Part shown: positions 52,312 to 61,740 of the stretch, piece after piece
How positions within the stretch are numbered: the stretch's first letter is position 1
Layout of the letters: each line of letters begins with the position of its first letter
From: Gaiellaceae bacterium
GTDB taxonomy: Bacteria; Actinomycetota; Thermoleophilia; Gaiellales; Gaiellaceae
DNA: 64,000 bases
Direction: 5' to 3'
Assembly (NCBI GenBank): GCA_021323315.1
Contig: JAJTCQ010000004.1
Span: 1-64,000, forward strand
The notes under the pieces: model-generated
Seen by the model: only the letters and a program-made list of their open reading frames with translations
Database searches by the model: none
What the model was told of the DNA's origin: nothing
Program-made: the position numbers and the translations under genes

Positions 52312-53075
52312 CCCTCACCCTCCACGAGTGGGGTGATCCCGGGTCGCCGCGCGTCGTCTGCCTGCACGGCGTGCGCAACCACGGCGCCCACTTCGGGCCG
52401 CTCGCCTCACGGCTCGCCCGCTACCACGTGGTCGCGCCCGACCTCCTCGGTCACGGGCATTCGCCGTGGGAGCCGCCGTGGGACATCGGCGCGCACGTCG
52501 CCGCCATCGTGGAAACGGTCGGTGCTCGCGAATCGGTCCTCATCGGCCACTCCTTCGGCGGCAGGCTCGCGTTCGAGCTCGCGGCGCGCGCGCCGAAGCT
52601 CGTGCCGAAGCTCGTGCTTCTCGACCCGGCCATCCTCCTCCCCGGCCACGTTGCGCTCGCCGCGGCCGAGAATGCCCGGCGCGAGAAGTCCTATGTCTCC
52701 TTCGACGAGCTCGTCGAGCACCGCTACGAGGAGAGCCAGCTCCTCCGCGCTCCGCGCGAGCTCGTCGTCGAAGATCTCGCGGCGCACGTCGAGACCGGCG
52801 ACGACGGCCGCGTCCGGTATCGCTACTGCCAGTCGGCCGTGGTGGCGGCCTACGGAGAGATGGCCGCGCAGCCGCCGCGCTTCGAGGACGTGCGCGTTCC
52901 GACCCTCCTCGTCCTGGGAGAGCGCTCGTACCTTCCGTACGACCATCTCCTCGACGCGCACCGTGCGGCGCTCGGCGAGCTCCTCGAGGTGATCCGCGTC
53001 CCTGGGAGCCACTCGGTCACCTGGGATGCGCTCGACGAGACGAGCGCCGCGATCTCGGCGTTCCTGACGCGCTAG
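52308..53075 (+). CDS. Alpha/beta-fold hydrolase
   Basis: A 255-residue serine hydrolase with CLHGVRNHG (oxyanion hole), the nucleophile elbow GHSFGG, and the catalytic histidine in GSHSVTWD, plus a short lid (KSYVSFDELVEHRYEESQ). The substrate is unknown. GTG start overlaps the peroxiredoxin TGA. Its stop codon shares CTAG with the stop of the convergent M20 gene. Confidence 0.85.
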   Translation: MTLTLHEWGDPGSPRVVCLHGVRNHGAHFGPLASRLARYHVVAPDLLGHGHSPWEPPWDIGAHVAAIVETVGARESVLIGHSFGGRLAFELAARAPKLVPKLVLLDPAILLPGHVALAAAENARREKSYVSFDELVEHRYEESQLLRAPRELVVEDLAAHVETGDDGRVRYRYCQSAVVAAYGEMAAQPPRFEDVRVPTLLVLGERSYLPYDHLLDAHRAALGELLEVIRVPGSHSVTWDALDETSAAISAFLTR

Positions 53076-54205
53076 GCACAGAGCTCGGCACCCACGGCCG
53101 AGTAGATCTGAGCACAGCATTCCAGCGAGTTGACGTCGACCCATTCCACCTCCGAGTGCAGGCCCTCTCCGGTCGGCCCGAAGACGACCGTGGGGATGCC
53201 GGCGCTCGCCAGCAGCGCCGAGTCGGCCCAGAATGGGACGCCGACCGTCGTCGGGGCCGATCCGAGCACGCGCGTCGCCTGCCGCCTCACACATTCGACG
53301 ATCTCCGCGTCCTCCGCGACCTCGAACGGCTCGCGCGAGATCGACGCCCGTGCATCTGCGCGGAAGTCGGGATCTCCCTCCCCCGCGCGCGCGACGATCT
53401 CGAGCAGCTCCCGCTCCGCGAGCTCGGCCGACTCGCCGGGAGTCGTCCTGCGCTCTGCCTGGAGCGTGCAGCGAGCCGGGTAACTCGAGAACTCCTGCCC
53501 GCCCTCGATGAGCGACGCATGGACGCTGCCGCTGCCGAGACGCGGATGGCGCGGCGCGGCGCGCAGACGCGCGTCGAGCTGTTCGATTCCCACGAGCACG
53601 CGGCCCATCTTGGCGATCGCATCGATCCCGAGCTCCGAGCGCGAGCCGTGCGCCGCTTTCCCATGCACCTCGACCTCGAGATGCACGAAGCCGCGGTGCG
53701 CGACTGCAAGCCGCATCTCGGTCGGCTCGGCGACAATCGCCGCGTCCGCTCGGACGCCGGCGGCGACTGCCTCGGTGCCGATGCTCGCGAACTCCTCGTC
53801 GGCCACCGCGGTCACGATCACGTCTCCGCGCAACCCACGCCGCTTCGCGTCCACCGCAGCGAGCAAGCACGCCGCGAGACTTCCCTTCATGTCCTGCGCC
53901 CCGCGGCCGTATAACCGCCCGTTCTCGAGCCTCGGGACGAACGGCTCGGTCATCCCGACCACGCCGACGGTGTCCATGTGCGCGTTGAGCATCAACGAGC
54001 GGCCGCCACCGGAACCGCGGGCGATCGCGACGACGTTGGCTCTGCCCGGGGCGAGCTCCGTCAGCGTGGCCTCGAGCCCGGCCCGCTCGCACCACTCGGC
54101 GACGAACCGCGCCACGCCCAGTTCGCCGGAGCCGCCCTCGACGAGGTCCGGATTGATCGACTCGATTGCGACGAGCTGCGCCGCCAGCTCGGCGACGTCG
54201 CTCAC
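53072..54205 (-). CDS. M20 family deacylase (ArgE/DapE-like)
   Basis: A 377-residue M20 enzyme: LNAHMDTVGVVG, YGRGAQDMKGSLA, ADEEFASIG and EVHGKAAHGS give the metal centre and lid; the terminal FGPTGEGLHSEVEWVD has the last ligand His. The pattern SINPDLVEGGSGE is typical of acetylornithine deacetylase-like members. It begins directly after the aminotransferase stop (TAGGTG), so both form a small operon that may process an N-acylated amino acid. Confidence 0.83.
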   Translation of the reverse strand: MSDVAELAAQLVAIESINPDLVEGGSGELGVARFVAEWCERAGLEATLTELAPGRANVVAIARGSGGGRSLMLNAHMDTVGVVGMTEPFVPRLENGRLYGRGAQDMKGSLAACLLAAVDAKRRGLRGDVIVTAVADEEFASIGTEAVAAGVRADAAIVAEPTEMRLAVAHRGFVHLEVEVHGKAAHGSRSELGIDAIAKMGRVLVGIEQLDARLRAAPRHPRLGSGSVHASLIEGGQEFSSYPARCTLQAERRTTPGESAELAERELLEIVARAGEGDPDFRADARASISREPFEVAEDAEIVECVRRQATRVLGSAPTTVGVPFWADSALLASAGIPTVVFGPTGEGLHSEVEWVDVNSLECCAQIYSAVGAELCA

Positions 54206-55558
54206 CTAGACGACGTACTCGTCGGCGATGGTGAGCGTCTCGTCGAGAATCGCGAGCCCTTCGTCGACCTCGTCGCGCGTGATCGTGAGCGGTGGGACGA
54301 CCATGACCACGTTCCAGTGCGTCATGAGGTAGAGGCCGCGCTCGAGCGCTGCCTTCGCGAGGCGGGCGACCGGCGCTGCAGCATCGCCCGCCGCGTTGAA
54401 CGGCACGAGCATCTCGCGCGTCTCCCTGCTCTTCACGAGCTCGATGCCCCAGAAGCACCCGAGCCCACGCACCTCCCCGATCGACGGGTGCCGCACCGCG
54501 AGCGCGCGCAGCCCGTCGCCGAGGTACGCGCCGACGTCGGCGGCGTTCTCGACCACGCCCTCCTCCCGGAACGCCTCGATCGAGGCCACGGCCGAGGCGC
54601 ACGCGAGCGGATGTCCCGCATAGGTCAGGCCGCCGGGGAAGAACCTGCTCCGCACCCACTCCTTCAGGTGGTCGCGGATGACCATCGCGCCGAGTGGGAC
54701 GTACCCCGAGTTGATGCCTTTCGCGACGGTGATGATGTCGGGGACGACGTCCCAGTTCTCGCACGCAAACCAACTCCCGGTCCGCCCGAAGCCGGCCATG
54801 ACCTCGTCGAGGATCAGCAGGATCCCGTGCCGGTCGCAGACCTCGCGGATCGCCTGCAGGTAGCCGGGCGGCGGCGGGATCACCCCGTTCGTCCCCGTCA
54901 CGGTCTCGAGGATCACCGCCGCGACCGTGTGCGCTCCCTCGTACTCGAGGATCTCCTCGAGGTGCGGCGCTCCCGTGCAGACCGGGCACGGGTCGGGATG
55001 TCCCGCTGGGCAACGGTAGGTGTACGGGTCGAACATCCGCACCACTCCGCCCATCCCGGGCTCGTTCGGCCAGCGCCGCGGATCGCCCGTGAGAATGATC
55101 GAGCCGTGCGTCGCCCCGTGGTACGAGCGGTAGCGCGCGACGATCTTGTGCCGACCGGTCGAGAGGCGCGCGAGTTTGATCGCGTTCTCGTTCGCCTCCG
55201 CACCCGAGTTCGTGAAGAAGGACATGCACAGATCGCCCGGCGTGACCTCCGCGAGGAGACGCCCGAGCCGCGAGCGCGACTCGTTCGCCATCGGCGGGCC
55301 GATCGTGGCGAGCTTGTCCGCCTGCTCCTTGATCGCGGCGATGATCTTCGGATGCTGGTGGCCGATGTTGACGTTGACGAGCTGGGACGCGAAGTCGAGG
55401 TACCGCTTCCCGTCGTAGTCCCAGAAGTGGCGTCCTTCGGCGCCCGCCACAGCGATCGGGTTGATCGCATCCTGCGTCGACCACGAGTAGAGGACGTACT
55501 CCTTGGCATCGGCGACGATGTCCGCGCCGAGATTCGGGTTCATCTCGGTGGTCACCAC
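54206..55558 (-). CDS. Class-III (omega) aminotransferase
   Basis: A 450-residue PLP enzyme of fold type I: NSGAEANENAIKLAR, SYHGATHGS, LILDEVMAGFGRTG, and the catalytic lysine in ITVAKGINSGYVPLGAM. The YVLYSWSTQDAINPIAV opening resembles beta-alanine/taurine:pyruvate aminotransferases. I prefer the GTG at 55558 because a TAGGAT box lies eight bases upstream and no ribosome-binding site fits the ATG at 55543, but the latter is possible. A short inserted segment has five cysteines or near-cysteine motifs (CPAGHPDPCPVC). Confidence 0.87.
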   Translation of the reverse strand: MVTTEMNPNLGADIVADAKEYVLYSWSTQDAINPIAVAGAEGRHFWDYDGKRYLDFASQLVNVNIGHQHPKIIAAIKEQADKLATIGPPMANESRSRLGRLLAEVTPGDLCMSFFTNSGAEANENAIKLARLSTGRHKIVARYRSYHGATHGSIILTGDPRRWPNEPGMGGVVRMFDPYTYRCPAGHPDPCPVCTGAPHLEEILEYEGAHTVAAVILETVTGTNGVIPPPPGYLQAIREVCDRHGILLILDEVMAGFGRTGSWFACENWDVVPDIITVAKGINSGYVPLGAMVIRDHLKEWVRSRFFPGGLTYAGHPLACASAVASIEAFREEGVVENAADVGAYLGDGLRALAVRHPSIGEVRGLGCFWGIELVKSRETREMLVPFNAAGDAAAPVARLAKAALERGLYLMTHWNVVMVVPPLTITRDEVDEGLAILDETLTIADEYVV

Positions 55559-55566
55559 GGATCCCG

Positions 55567-55572
55567 ATCCTA
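55567..55572 (-). promoter_or_regulatory. -10-like box for the aminotransferase operon
   Basis: TAGGAT on the minus strand ends eight bases before the GTG start at 55558, again the leaderless arrangement. It is 48 bases from the divergent LuxR-type gene. Confidence 0.4.
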
Positions 55573-55619
55573 GCGCCGTCACGGTTGCGAAGACTCGTCG
55601 CGTTGCGCACGATCCGCTC

Positions 55620-58217
55620 GTGACCGAAGTCGCAGCGGGCGCCGACCTCCTCGAGCGCGACGACGCCCGCGCGCGGCTCGATGCCGATTTGGAGCACGCG
55701 CGACTCGGCGTCGGTCGGGTCGTCCTCGTCGGCGGCGAGGCGGGCGTCGGCAAGACATCAGTCGTGCGCTCGTTCACGGCACGTCACGAGCAGGCGCTGC
55801 GCGTCGTCTGGGGTGCGTGCGAGGCACTCTTCACGCCACGCCCGCTCGGGCCAGTCCTCGACATCGCCCAGCGGCTCGAGGGCTTCCAGGCCGTAGCTCC
55901 GACGACCGACACGGAGCGCGCCGGCTTCTTCGCAGCCTTCTTGGACGAGCTCCGCTCCCATCCGACGATCGCGGTCTTCGAGGACGTACATTGGGCGGAC
56001 GAGGCGACGCTCGATGCGCTCAAGTACCTGGGCCGAAGGATCGACGACGTGCCCGCCATGCTCGTCCTGACCTTCCGCGACGACGAAGTCGGCTCGAATC
56101 ATCCCCTCCGCCAGGTCCTCGGAGACCTGCCCTCCTCGGTCACGAGCCGCGTGACGTTGCAGCCGCTCTCGGTCGTCGCCGTCGCGGAGCTCGCTCGCCG
56201 CGCCGAGAAGTCGGCGCGAGGAATTCACGAGGCCACGGGAGGCAACCCCTTCTTCGTGACGGAGGTGCTCGCAGGCGACGGAGGAGACGTGCCCACGACG
56301 GTTCGAGATGCCGTGCTCACACGGGCGAGCCGACTGAGCGCGGGCGGGCGCCGCCTGCTCGACGCCGTCGCGGTCGTGCCGGCGTCCGTCGAGGTCTGGC
56401 TGCTCGAGGAGCTCGCCGGTGAAGACTTCACCCACCTCGCAGAGTGTCTCGCGTCCGGGATGCTGACGCCGACTCGGAGCGGAGTCGGCTTCCGCCACGA
56501 GCTCGGCCGCCTGGCGATCGAGCACGAGCTTGCGCCCGACCGCCGCATCTTGCTGAACGAGAAGGCGTTCCGCGCACTGGCCGCTCACGCGCCGGACGAC
56601 CTGAGCGCGCTGGCTCATCACGCGGACGCCGCCGCCAACTCCGACGCGGTGCTGCGGTTCGCGCCGGCCGCGGCGAGGCGCGCCTCGGACGTCGGTGCTC
56701 ACCGCGAAGCAGCCGAGCACTACGCGCGCGCGCTGAGCTACCACGCGGCCGAGGACGCGGCTCGCCTCTCGCTCCTCGAGGGGTACGCGCTGGAGATCGG
56801 ACTGACCGGGCGCTACGCAGAGGCGCTCGAGGTCCGGCGGGCGGCCATCGCGCTCGCTCGGGACCTGGGCGACCGGCTCCGGCTCGGCGAGAACCTGGCG
56901 CGGCTACCGCTGGCGATGATCTCACTCGGCCTCAACGACGACGCCGAGAAGGCGAGTCGCGAGTCGGTCGAGATTCTCGAGCAGCTACCTCCGGGACGTG
57001 AGCTCGCGTACGCGTACAGCGCCCAGGGCACGCTCCGCATGCTGAGCCGCGACAACGCCGAAGGCGTCCGGTGGGGCAAGCGTGCCCTCGACCTCGCCGT
57101 GCAGGTCGGTGATGCCGACATCGAGGCCCTCGCCCTCAACACGATCGGCACCTCGTACGTGATGGCAGGCGAGATCGAGGTGGGGGGCGGGTATCTCGAG
57201 CGCAGCCTCGACGTCGCCACCGAGCACGACCTGCATCAGCGCGTGGCGAGTGCCTACAGCATGCTGGCTTCAGGGCTCGGCGAGATGTACGAGCTCGAGG
57301 AGTCGCAGCGCTGGGCGGGCGAGTTCGTCGCCTTCGCGACGCGGCACGATCTCGACACCGCGTACATCCGCTCCTGGCTCGCGGCAACCCACGTCTACCT
57401 CGGTCGCTGGGACGAAGGCGCCGCACTGGCGCAGGAGCTCCTCGCCGACGAGATCAGCGCCATCAGCCGCATCACCGCACTCATCGCGCTCGGTCGCGTC
57501 CGTATGCGCCGTGGCGACCCCGGCAGCGCCGACGTCCTCGACGAAGCGCTCGACGCGGCACTGGCGGGCGGCCACCTGCAGCGACTCGGCCACCTCCGCG
57601 CCGCCCGTGCGGAGGCTGCCTGGCTGGCCGGCGACCCGACGCGTGCGGTCGCAGAGGCATGTGCGGTCTACGAGCTCGCGCTCGAGAAGCGTCATCTCTG
57701 GTTCGCAGGGGAGCTCGCGTACTGGCAGTGGAAGGCCGGTGCGCTGGACATGGCACCGGACTGGATCGCCGAGCCTTACGCCAGGCAGATCGCAGGCGAT
57801 GCCCGTGGAGCCGCAGAGGCGTGGGCGTCGCGCGGCTGCGTCTATGAGGCCGCGCGCGCGCTGTCGGAAAGCGGCGACGAAGCGCTCTTGCGCGAAGCGC
57901 TCACGGGGCTCGAGCGGCTTGGCGCGCAGCCGCTCGCCCGGAGCGTGCGCCAATCGCTTCGCACCCTCGGTGCCTCGGTGCCGCGTGGGCCGCGGGCCTC
58001 CACGCGCGAGAATCCCGCGGCGCTGACCGCGCGAGAGTTCGGGGTTCTCGAGCTCGTCGCCCAGGGGTTGCGGAACGCCGAGATCGCAGATCGTCTCGTG
58101 CTCTCGCGCAGAACGGTGGATCACCACGTGTCCGCGATCCTGCGTAAGCTCGACGCTCGCACTCGCGGCGAAGCCGTCGCGACGGCCACGCACCTCGGCA
58201 TTCTCGAAGATAGGTAG
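55620..58217 (+). CDS. Large ATPase-LuxR regulator (LAL family), copy 1
   Basis: An 865-residue regulator. Walker A GGEAGVGKT is at residues 38-46, Walker B in IAVFEDVHWADEAT, then a long tetratricopeptide-like helical region (about 340-780), and a C-terminal LuxR helix-turn-helix (LTAREFGVLELVAQGLRNAE to SRRTVDHHVSAILRKLDA). LAL regulators bind inducer or partner proteins through the middle part and act as transcriptional activators. No DNA site can be read. GTG at 55620 is the best start; no clear ribosome-binding site is present. A paralogue follows at 59125. Confidence 0.9.
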   Translation: MTEVAAGADLLERDDARARLDADLEHARLGVGRVVLVGGEAGVGKTSVVRSFTARHEQALRVVWGACEALFTPRPLGPVLDIAQRLEGFQAVAPTTDTERAGFFAAFLDELRSHPTIAVFEDVHWADEATLDALKYLGRRIDDVPAMLVLTFRDDEVGSNHPLRQVLGDLPSSVTSRVTLQPLSVVAVAELARRAEKSARGIHEATGGNPFFVTEVLAGDGGDVPTTVRDAVLTRASRLSAGGRRLLDAVAVVPASVEVWLLEELAGEDFTHLAECLASGMLTPTRSGVGFRHELGRLAIEHELAPDRRILLNEKAFRALAAHAPDDLSALAHHADAAANSDAVLRFAPAAARRASDVGAHREAAEHYARALSYHAAEDAARLSLLEGYALEIGLTGRYAEALEVRRAAIALARDLGDRLRLGENLARLPLAMISLGLNDDAEKASRESVEILEQLPPGRELAYAYSAQGTLRMLSRDNAEGVRWGKRALDLAVQVGDADIEALALNTIGTSYVMAGEIEVGGGYLERSLDVATEHDLHQRVASAYSMLASGLGEMYELEESQRWAGEFVAFATRHDLDTAYIRSWLAATHVYLGRWDEGAALAQELLADEISAISRITALIALGRVRMRRGDPGSADVLDEALDAALAGGHLQRLGHLRAARAEAAWLAGDPTRAVAEACAVYELALEKRHLWFAGELAYWQWKAGALDMAPDWIAEPYARQIAGDARGAAEAWASRGCVYEAARALSESGDEALLREALTGLERLGAQPLARSVRQSLRTLGASVPRGPRASTRENPAALTAREFGVLELVAQGLRNAEIADRLVLSRRTVDHHVSAILRKLDARTRGEAVATATHLGILEDR

Positions 58218-58305
58218 CGGCTCGGCTCAACCTGGGCAGTCATGCCGATGCGGTCGCAGTGACCGGCTTCTACGGTCGGAGCGTCATCTCAGGAAAGGAG
58301 ACGCT

Positions 58306-58599
58306 TTGGACACCTACGTGATCTTGCGCCGGAGCGGGTGGAAGGACGCTGCCGAGCTGGGCGAGGCCGCCGAGCGGTCGTCCGCCGAAGGCGAGCGGAT
58401 GTCCGACGACGTTGCCTGGATCCGCAGCTACGTGCTCGAGGAGCGCGACGGTCGTGTCGGCACGGTGTGCGTCTACCAGGCGACGAGCCCGGAGGCTATC
58501 CGCCGCCACGCCGGCGAGGCGATGCTTCCCGTGGACGAAATCATCAAGGTCACCCAAACCGTGTTTGTCAGGCCGGATCCAGTGCCGGCAACTGCGTAG
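58306..58599 (+). CDS. DUF4242 small protein (SCO4226-like)
   Basis: A 97-residue protein: TYVILRRSGWKDAAELGEA, WIRSYVLEERDGRVGTVCVY, and a final AMLPVDEIIKVTQTVFV match DUF4242, a ferredoxin-like fold whose best-studied member, SCO4226 of Streptomyces, binds nickel. Few metal-ligand candidates are obvious here. Start is the TTG at 58306, which has an excellent AAAGGAG ribosome-binding site eight bases upstream, so the unusual start codon is well supported. It lies 88 bases after the first LAL gene. Confidence 0.8.
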   Translation: MDTYVILRRSGWKDAAELGEAAERSSAEGERMSDDVAWIRSYVLEERDGRVGTVCVYQATSPEAIRRHAGEAMLPVDEIIKVTQTVFVRPDPVPATA

Positions 58600-58615
58600 A
58601 GGAGAGGGGGAAAGG

Positions 58616-59017
58616 ATGTTCCTTCGTATAGCGCTGTTTGTCCTCCCGGCCGTGCTCGCCGTGTTCCTGGCGGGGGTCGCCCAGGGCAATCCACCAGGCA
58701 TTACTGATCTGGAGCAGACCGACAAGACCTGGGACTGCGAGCCGTACGTGCCGATCGCAGGCAACTACCAGCACTGCGCTCCGCCCGGCAAGCCGTCGGT
58801 GACGGAGCTCCTCGCCGGCACGAACGTGCCGAGTATCGAGCTTCGCGTCTTCGACTTCACGACGGGCGAGTTCGCGGGAATCGAGTCGCTGATGCGCGCG
58901 GACCTGTACCAGGGCCTGGCCTGCCATCAGGACGGCCAGGACGAGTGGGGACTGCTGGACCTCCCAATCGACTACCGAGCATGCCATCGGTTCGAGACGG
59001 GGAACCCGCCGCTCTAG
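58616..59017 (+). CDS. Secreted four-cysteine protein of unknown function
   Basis: A 133-residue protein I do not recognise. It has a signal peptide (MFLRIALFVLPAVLAVFLAG, cleavage near AQG) and a mature part with four cysteines (TWDCEP, QHCAPP, LACHQD, RACHRF), suitable for two disulfides. The ATG at 58616 has GGGGGAAAGG directly upstream. It is 16 bases after the DUF4242 gene and likely cotranscribed. A strong hairpin with a GGGAAGA loop core follows its stop codon. Confidence 0.72.
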   Translation: MFLRIALFVLPAVLAVFLAGVAQGNPPGITDLEQTDKTWDCEPYVPIAGNYQHCAPPGKPSVTELLAGTNVPSIELRVFDFTTGEFAGIESLMRADLYQGLACHQDGQDEWGLLDLPIDYRACHRFETGNPPL

Positions 59018-59028
59018 CCGTCCCGTCA

Positions 59029-59073
59029 CGCGGAGGCGCCAGGCAGCAGGGAAGACTGCCCGGCGCCTCCGCG
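59029..59073 (+). terminator. Hairpin after the secreted four-cysteine protein gene (GGGAAGA loop)
   Basis: Arms CGCGGAGGCGCC (59029-59040) and GGCGCCTCCGCG (59062-59073) pair perfectly; after one A-C mismatch, GGCAG and CTGCC continue the stem, with loop CAGGGAAGA. There is no T-tract. It acts as terminator or RNA element before the second LAL gene, and resembles the hairpin at 62076-62124. Confidence 0.65.
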
Positions 59074-59124
59074 GTCGACTGCGTGCCCCTTGAATGCGGC
59101 GCCGTCGCGGACGAGGATGTCCGG

Positions 59125-61740
59125 GTGGCGAATCTCGCTCAGTCGGGCCGGACAACGTCGCCGCTCCTCGAGCGCGACGTGGCATTCGACGCGCTCAGCT
59201 CAAACTACGAAACTGTCACTCGAGATCGTCGAGGCCGCCTCGTCCTCATCCGCGGTGAGGCCGGGATCGGCAAGACGGCTCTCGTCGAGTACTTCTGCGC
59301 GGAGCACGCTCGCAAGGCTCGGGTGCTGGTGGGCGCGTGTGACTCCCTGTTCACGCCGACACCGCTCGGACCGATCGTCGAGATCGCTCGCTCGACGACC
59401 AGCGATCTCGGCTGGATCGTCGAAGACCGCCCGACACCTCATCGAGTTGCCATGGCGCTGCTCGAGGAGCTCGAGGGAACCACGACCGTCCTCGTGGTCG
59501 AGGACGTGCACTGGGCGGACGAGGCAACCCTCGATGTCCTTCGTCTGCTCGGCCGTCGCGTGGGCCAGGTCCCGGCGCTAGTCCTCGTGACGTACCGCGA
59601 CGACGAGCTCGATCGCCTGCATCCGCTGAGGAGAGTCTTGGGCGAGCTGGCGAGCATGCATGACGTCGTGCGCATACCGCTCACAGCGCTGTCACGGGAT
59701 GCGGTCGATCAGCTCGCAGGGGTGTCGGCACGAGATGGTCGGGCCGTATACGAGATGACAGCCGGCAACCCGTTCTTCGTCTGCGAGGTTCTCGCGGGCG
59801 AGGACGCGGAGATCCCGCCTACGGTTCGCGATGCGGTGCTCTCGCGAGTGGCCCGGGTCGAAGACTCGGCGCAACGCTTGCTCGAACTCGTCGCCCTAGC
59901 GCAGCCGAGGACCGAGTTCCAGCTGGTCGAGACACACGCTTCCCTTGACGCTCTCGATGCATGCCTGAACGGCGGGTTCCTAGTCATGGACGACGGCACG
60001 GTCTCCTTCCGGCACGAGCTCGCCCGGCGTGCGGTCGAGGAAGCCGTTGCGCCGGGCCGAGCGCTCGAGCTCCATCGGAAGATCCTGACGAGCCTAGAGG
60101 AATCGACAGCGCCGCCCGATCTCGCCCGCCTCGCTCATCACGCCGAGGGCGCACGGGATGGGGAAGCCGTTCTCCGTTACGCACCGGCAGCCGCGGAACG
60201 CGCGGCTTCGTTCGGGGCGCATTGGGAAGCGGCCGCGCAATACGGACGGGCGCTTCGCTTCGCCGACGACGTCGATCCCAGTCGACGAGTGAGCCTGCTG
60301 GGCCTCCACTCGTTCGAGTGCTTCGTCACGAACCAGGAAGACGGAACATTCAGGTCGATCGCGGAGGCCGTCGACCGTCTCCGCGGGCCCGGTGCGGAGC
60401 TCCAGCTCGGCGCCATGCTGCGATGGCGGGCGACCGCCTACCTGGTCTGGGGCCAGACCGCAGAAGCCGAGCGCAGCGCGGGGGAGGCTGTCTCGGTCCT
60501 CGAACAGCTCGAGCCCGGACATGAGCTCGCCATGGCATACAACGTACGGGCGTCGATTACGAACCTTGACGACAGTTCGGAGGAGACGCTCGACTGGACC
60601 GGTCGCGCCCTGGAGCTCGCCGACCGCATCGAGAGCGTCGAGGCGCGGATCGCCGCGCTGGTGACGCAAGGAGCGCGCATAGTCATGGACGGCCTGCCGG
60701 ACGGATGGTCACGGATCGACGAGGCGCTTCGGCTCGCGCAACAGGAAGGTCTGGACAATCAGGTCGGTCGGGCGTACGCGCTCGCCGGGATCGCGGCGTC
60801 GCGCGAGAGATCGCTTACGCGCATGCGCCAGTACGTCGAGCCGGCGCTGCGGTTCTGCGACGAGCGTGACCTCAACGTCTGGGGTGACTTTCTCCTGGCG
60901 ACACGCGCCTGGCTCGAGTTCGAGGAGGGCGACTGGCGCAGCGCAGATGCGACGCTGGCCCAGGCACTGGCGCGCAACTGCACGGTCATGCTTGCACAGG
61001 CGAACATGATCCTCGGGCTCCTCCGAGCTCGCCGCGGCGACCCGGACGCGCGAGAACCGCTCGCGGAGACCGAGAAGGTCGTCGTCACCGCCGGCTCGCT
61101 GTGGTGGACATCGCAGCTCGCCGCGGCAAAGGCGGAGACGGCCTGGCTGGAGGGCCGCCCTGAGCTCATCGGCGAAGCGACGGAGGACGCGTTCGCGATC
61201 GCCCTCGAGCGCCGGGCATCGTGGGCCGTGGCCGAGCTCGGCTATTGGCGCACGGCCGCCGGTCTCGACGTCGAGCTTCCTGACTACGCGCGTGGGCCAT
61301 TCGCGGCGCAGGCGCGCGGCGACTGGGTGAATGCGGCGAAGCAGTGGGCCCGGTCCGGTTGCCCGTACGAGGCCTCTCTGGCGCTCGGAGAAGGCGACGA
61401 GCCGGCTCAGCGCAATGCTCTCGACGAACTAAACAGGCTGGGCGCCCGACCTGCGGCACGCATCGTCGCCCGCAGACTTCGGCAGGGCGGGGCGCGCGGC
61501 GTCAGGGTTGGACCACGCACGGCGACGCACAGGAACCCGGCAGGGTTGACGACACGCGAAGCAGAGGTCCTCGACCTACTGCGCGAAGGCTTGCGGAACG
61601 CCGATATCGCGCAGCGGCTCGTGGTCTCGCGGCGAACCGTCGACCACCACGTCTCTGCGGTCCTCCGCAAGCTCGGCGCACGCTCCCGCAGCGAAGCGGT
61701 AGCAGCAGCTGGCCCTCTCCGCATCGAGAAAGATGAGTAG
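59125..61740 (+). CDS. Large ATPase-LuxR regulator (LAL family), copy 2
   Basis: An 871-residue paralogue of the protein encoded at 55620. Walker A RGEAGIGKT is at residues 43-51, Walker B VLVVEDVHWADEAT, and the C-terminal LuxR domain reads LTTREAEVLDLLREGLRNAD to SRRTVDHHVSAVLRKLGA. The two proteins match closely at both ends and in EMTAGNPFFVCEVLAG versus EATGGNPFFVTEVLAG, but diverge in the tetratricopeptide-like centre. The GTG at 59125 has GAGGA seven bases upstream; a GTG at 59083 is possible. It is followed by another small exported protein gene. Confidence 0.9.
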   Translation: MANLAQSGRTTSPLLERDVAFDALSSNYETVTRDRRGRLVLIRGEAGIGKTALVEYFCAEHARKARVLVGACDSLFTPTPLGPIVEIARSTTSDLGWIVEDRPTPHRVAMALLEELEGTTTVLVVEDVHWADEATLDVLRLLGRRVGQVPALVLVTYRDDELDRLHPLRRVLGELASMHDVVRIPLTALSRDAVDQLAGVSARDGRAVYEMTAGNPFFVCEVLAGEDAEIPPTVRDAVLSRVARVEDSAQRLLELVALAQPRTEFQLVETHASLDALDACLNGGFLVMDDGTVSFRHELARRAVEEAVAPGRALELHRKILTSLEESTAPPDLARLAHHAEGARDGEAVLRYAPAAAERAASFGAHWEAAAQYGRALRFADDVDPSRRVSLLGLHSFECFVTNQEDGTFRSIAEAVDRLRGPGAELQLGAMLRWRATAYLVWGQTAEAERSAGEAVSVLEQLEPGHELAMAYNVRASITNLDDSSEETLDWTGRALELADRIESVEARIAALVTQGARIVMDGLPDGWSRIDEALRLAQQEGLDNQVGRAYALAGIAASRERSLTRMRQYVEPALRFCDERDLNVWGDFLLATRAWLEFEEGDWRSADATLAQALARNCTVMLAQANMILGLLRARRGDPDAREPLAETEKVVVTAGSLWWTSQLAAAKAETAWLEGRPELIGEATEDAFAIALERRASWAVAELGYWRTAAGLDVELPDYARGPFAAQARGDWVNAAKQWARSGCPYEASLALGEGDEPAQRNALDELNRLGARPAARIVARRLRQGGARGVRVGPRTATHRNPAGLTTREAEVLDLLREGLRNADIAQRLVVSRRTVDHHVSAVLRKLGARSRSEAVAAAGPLRIEKDE

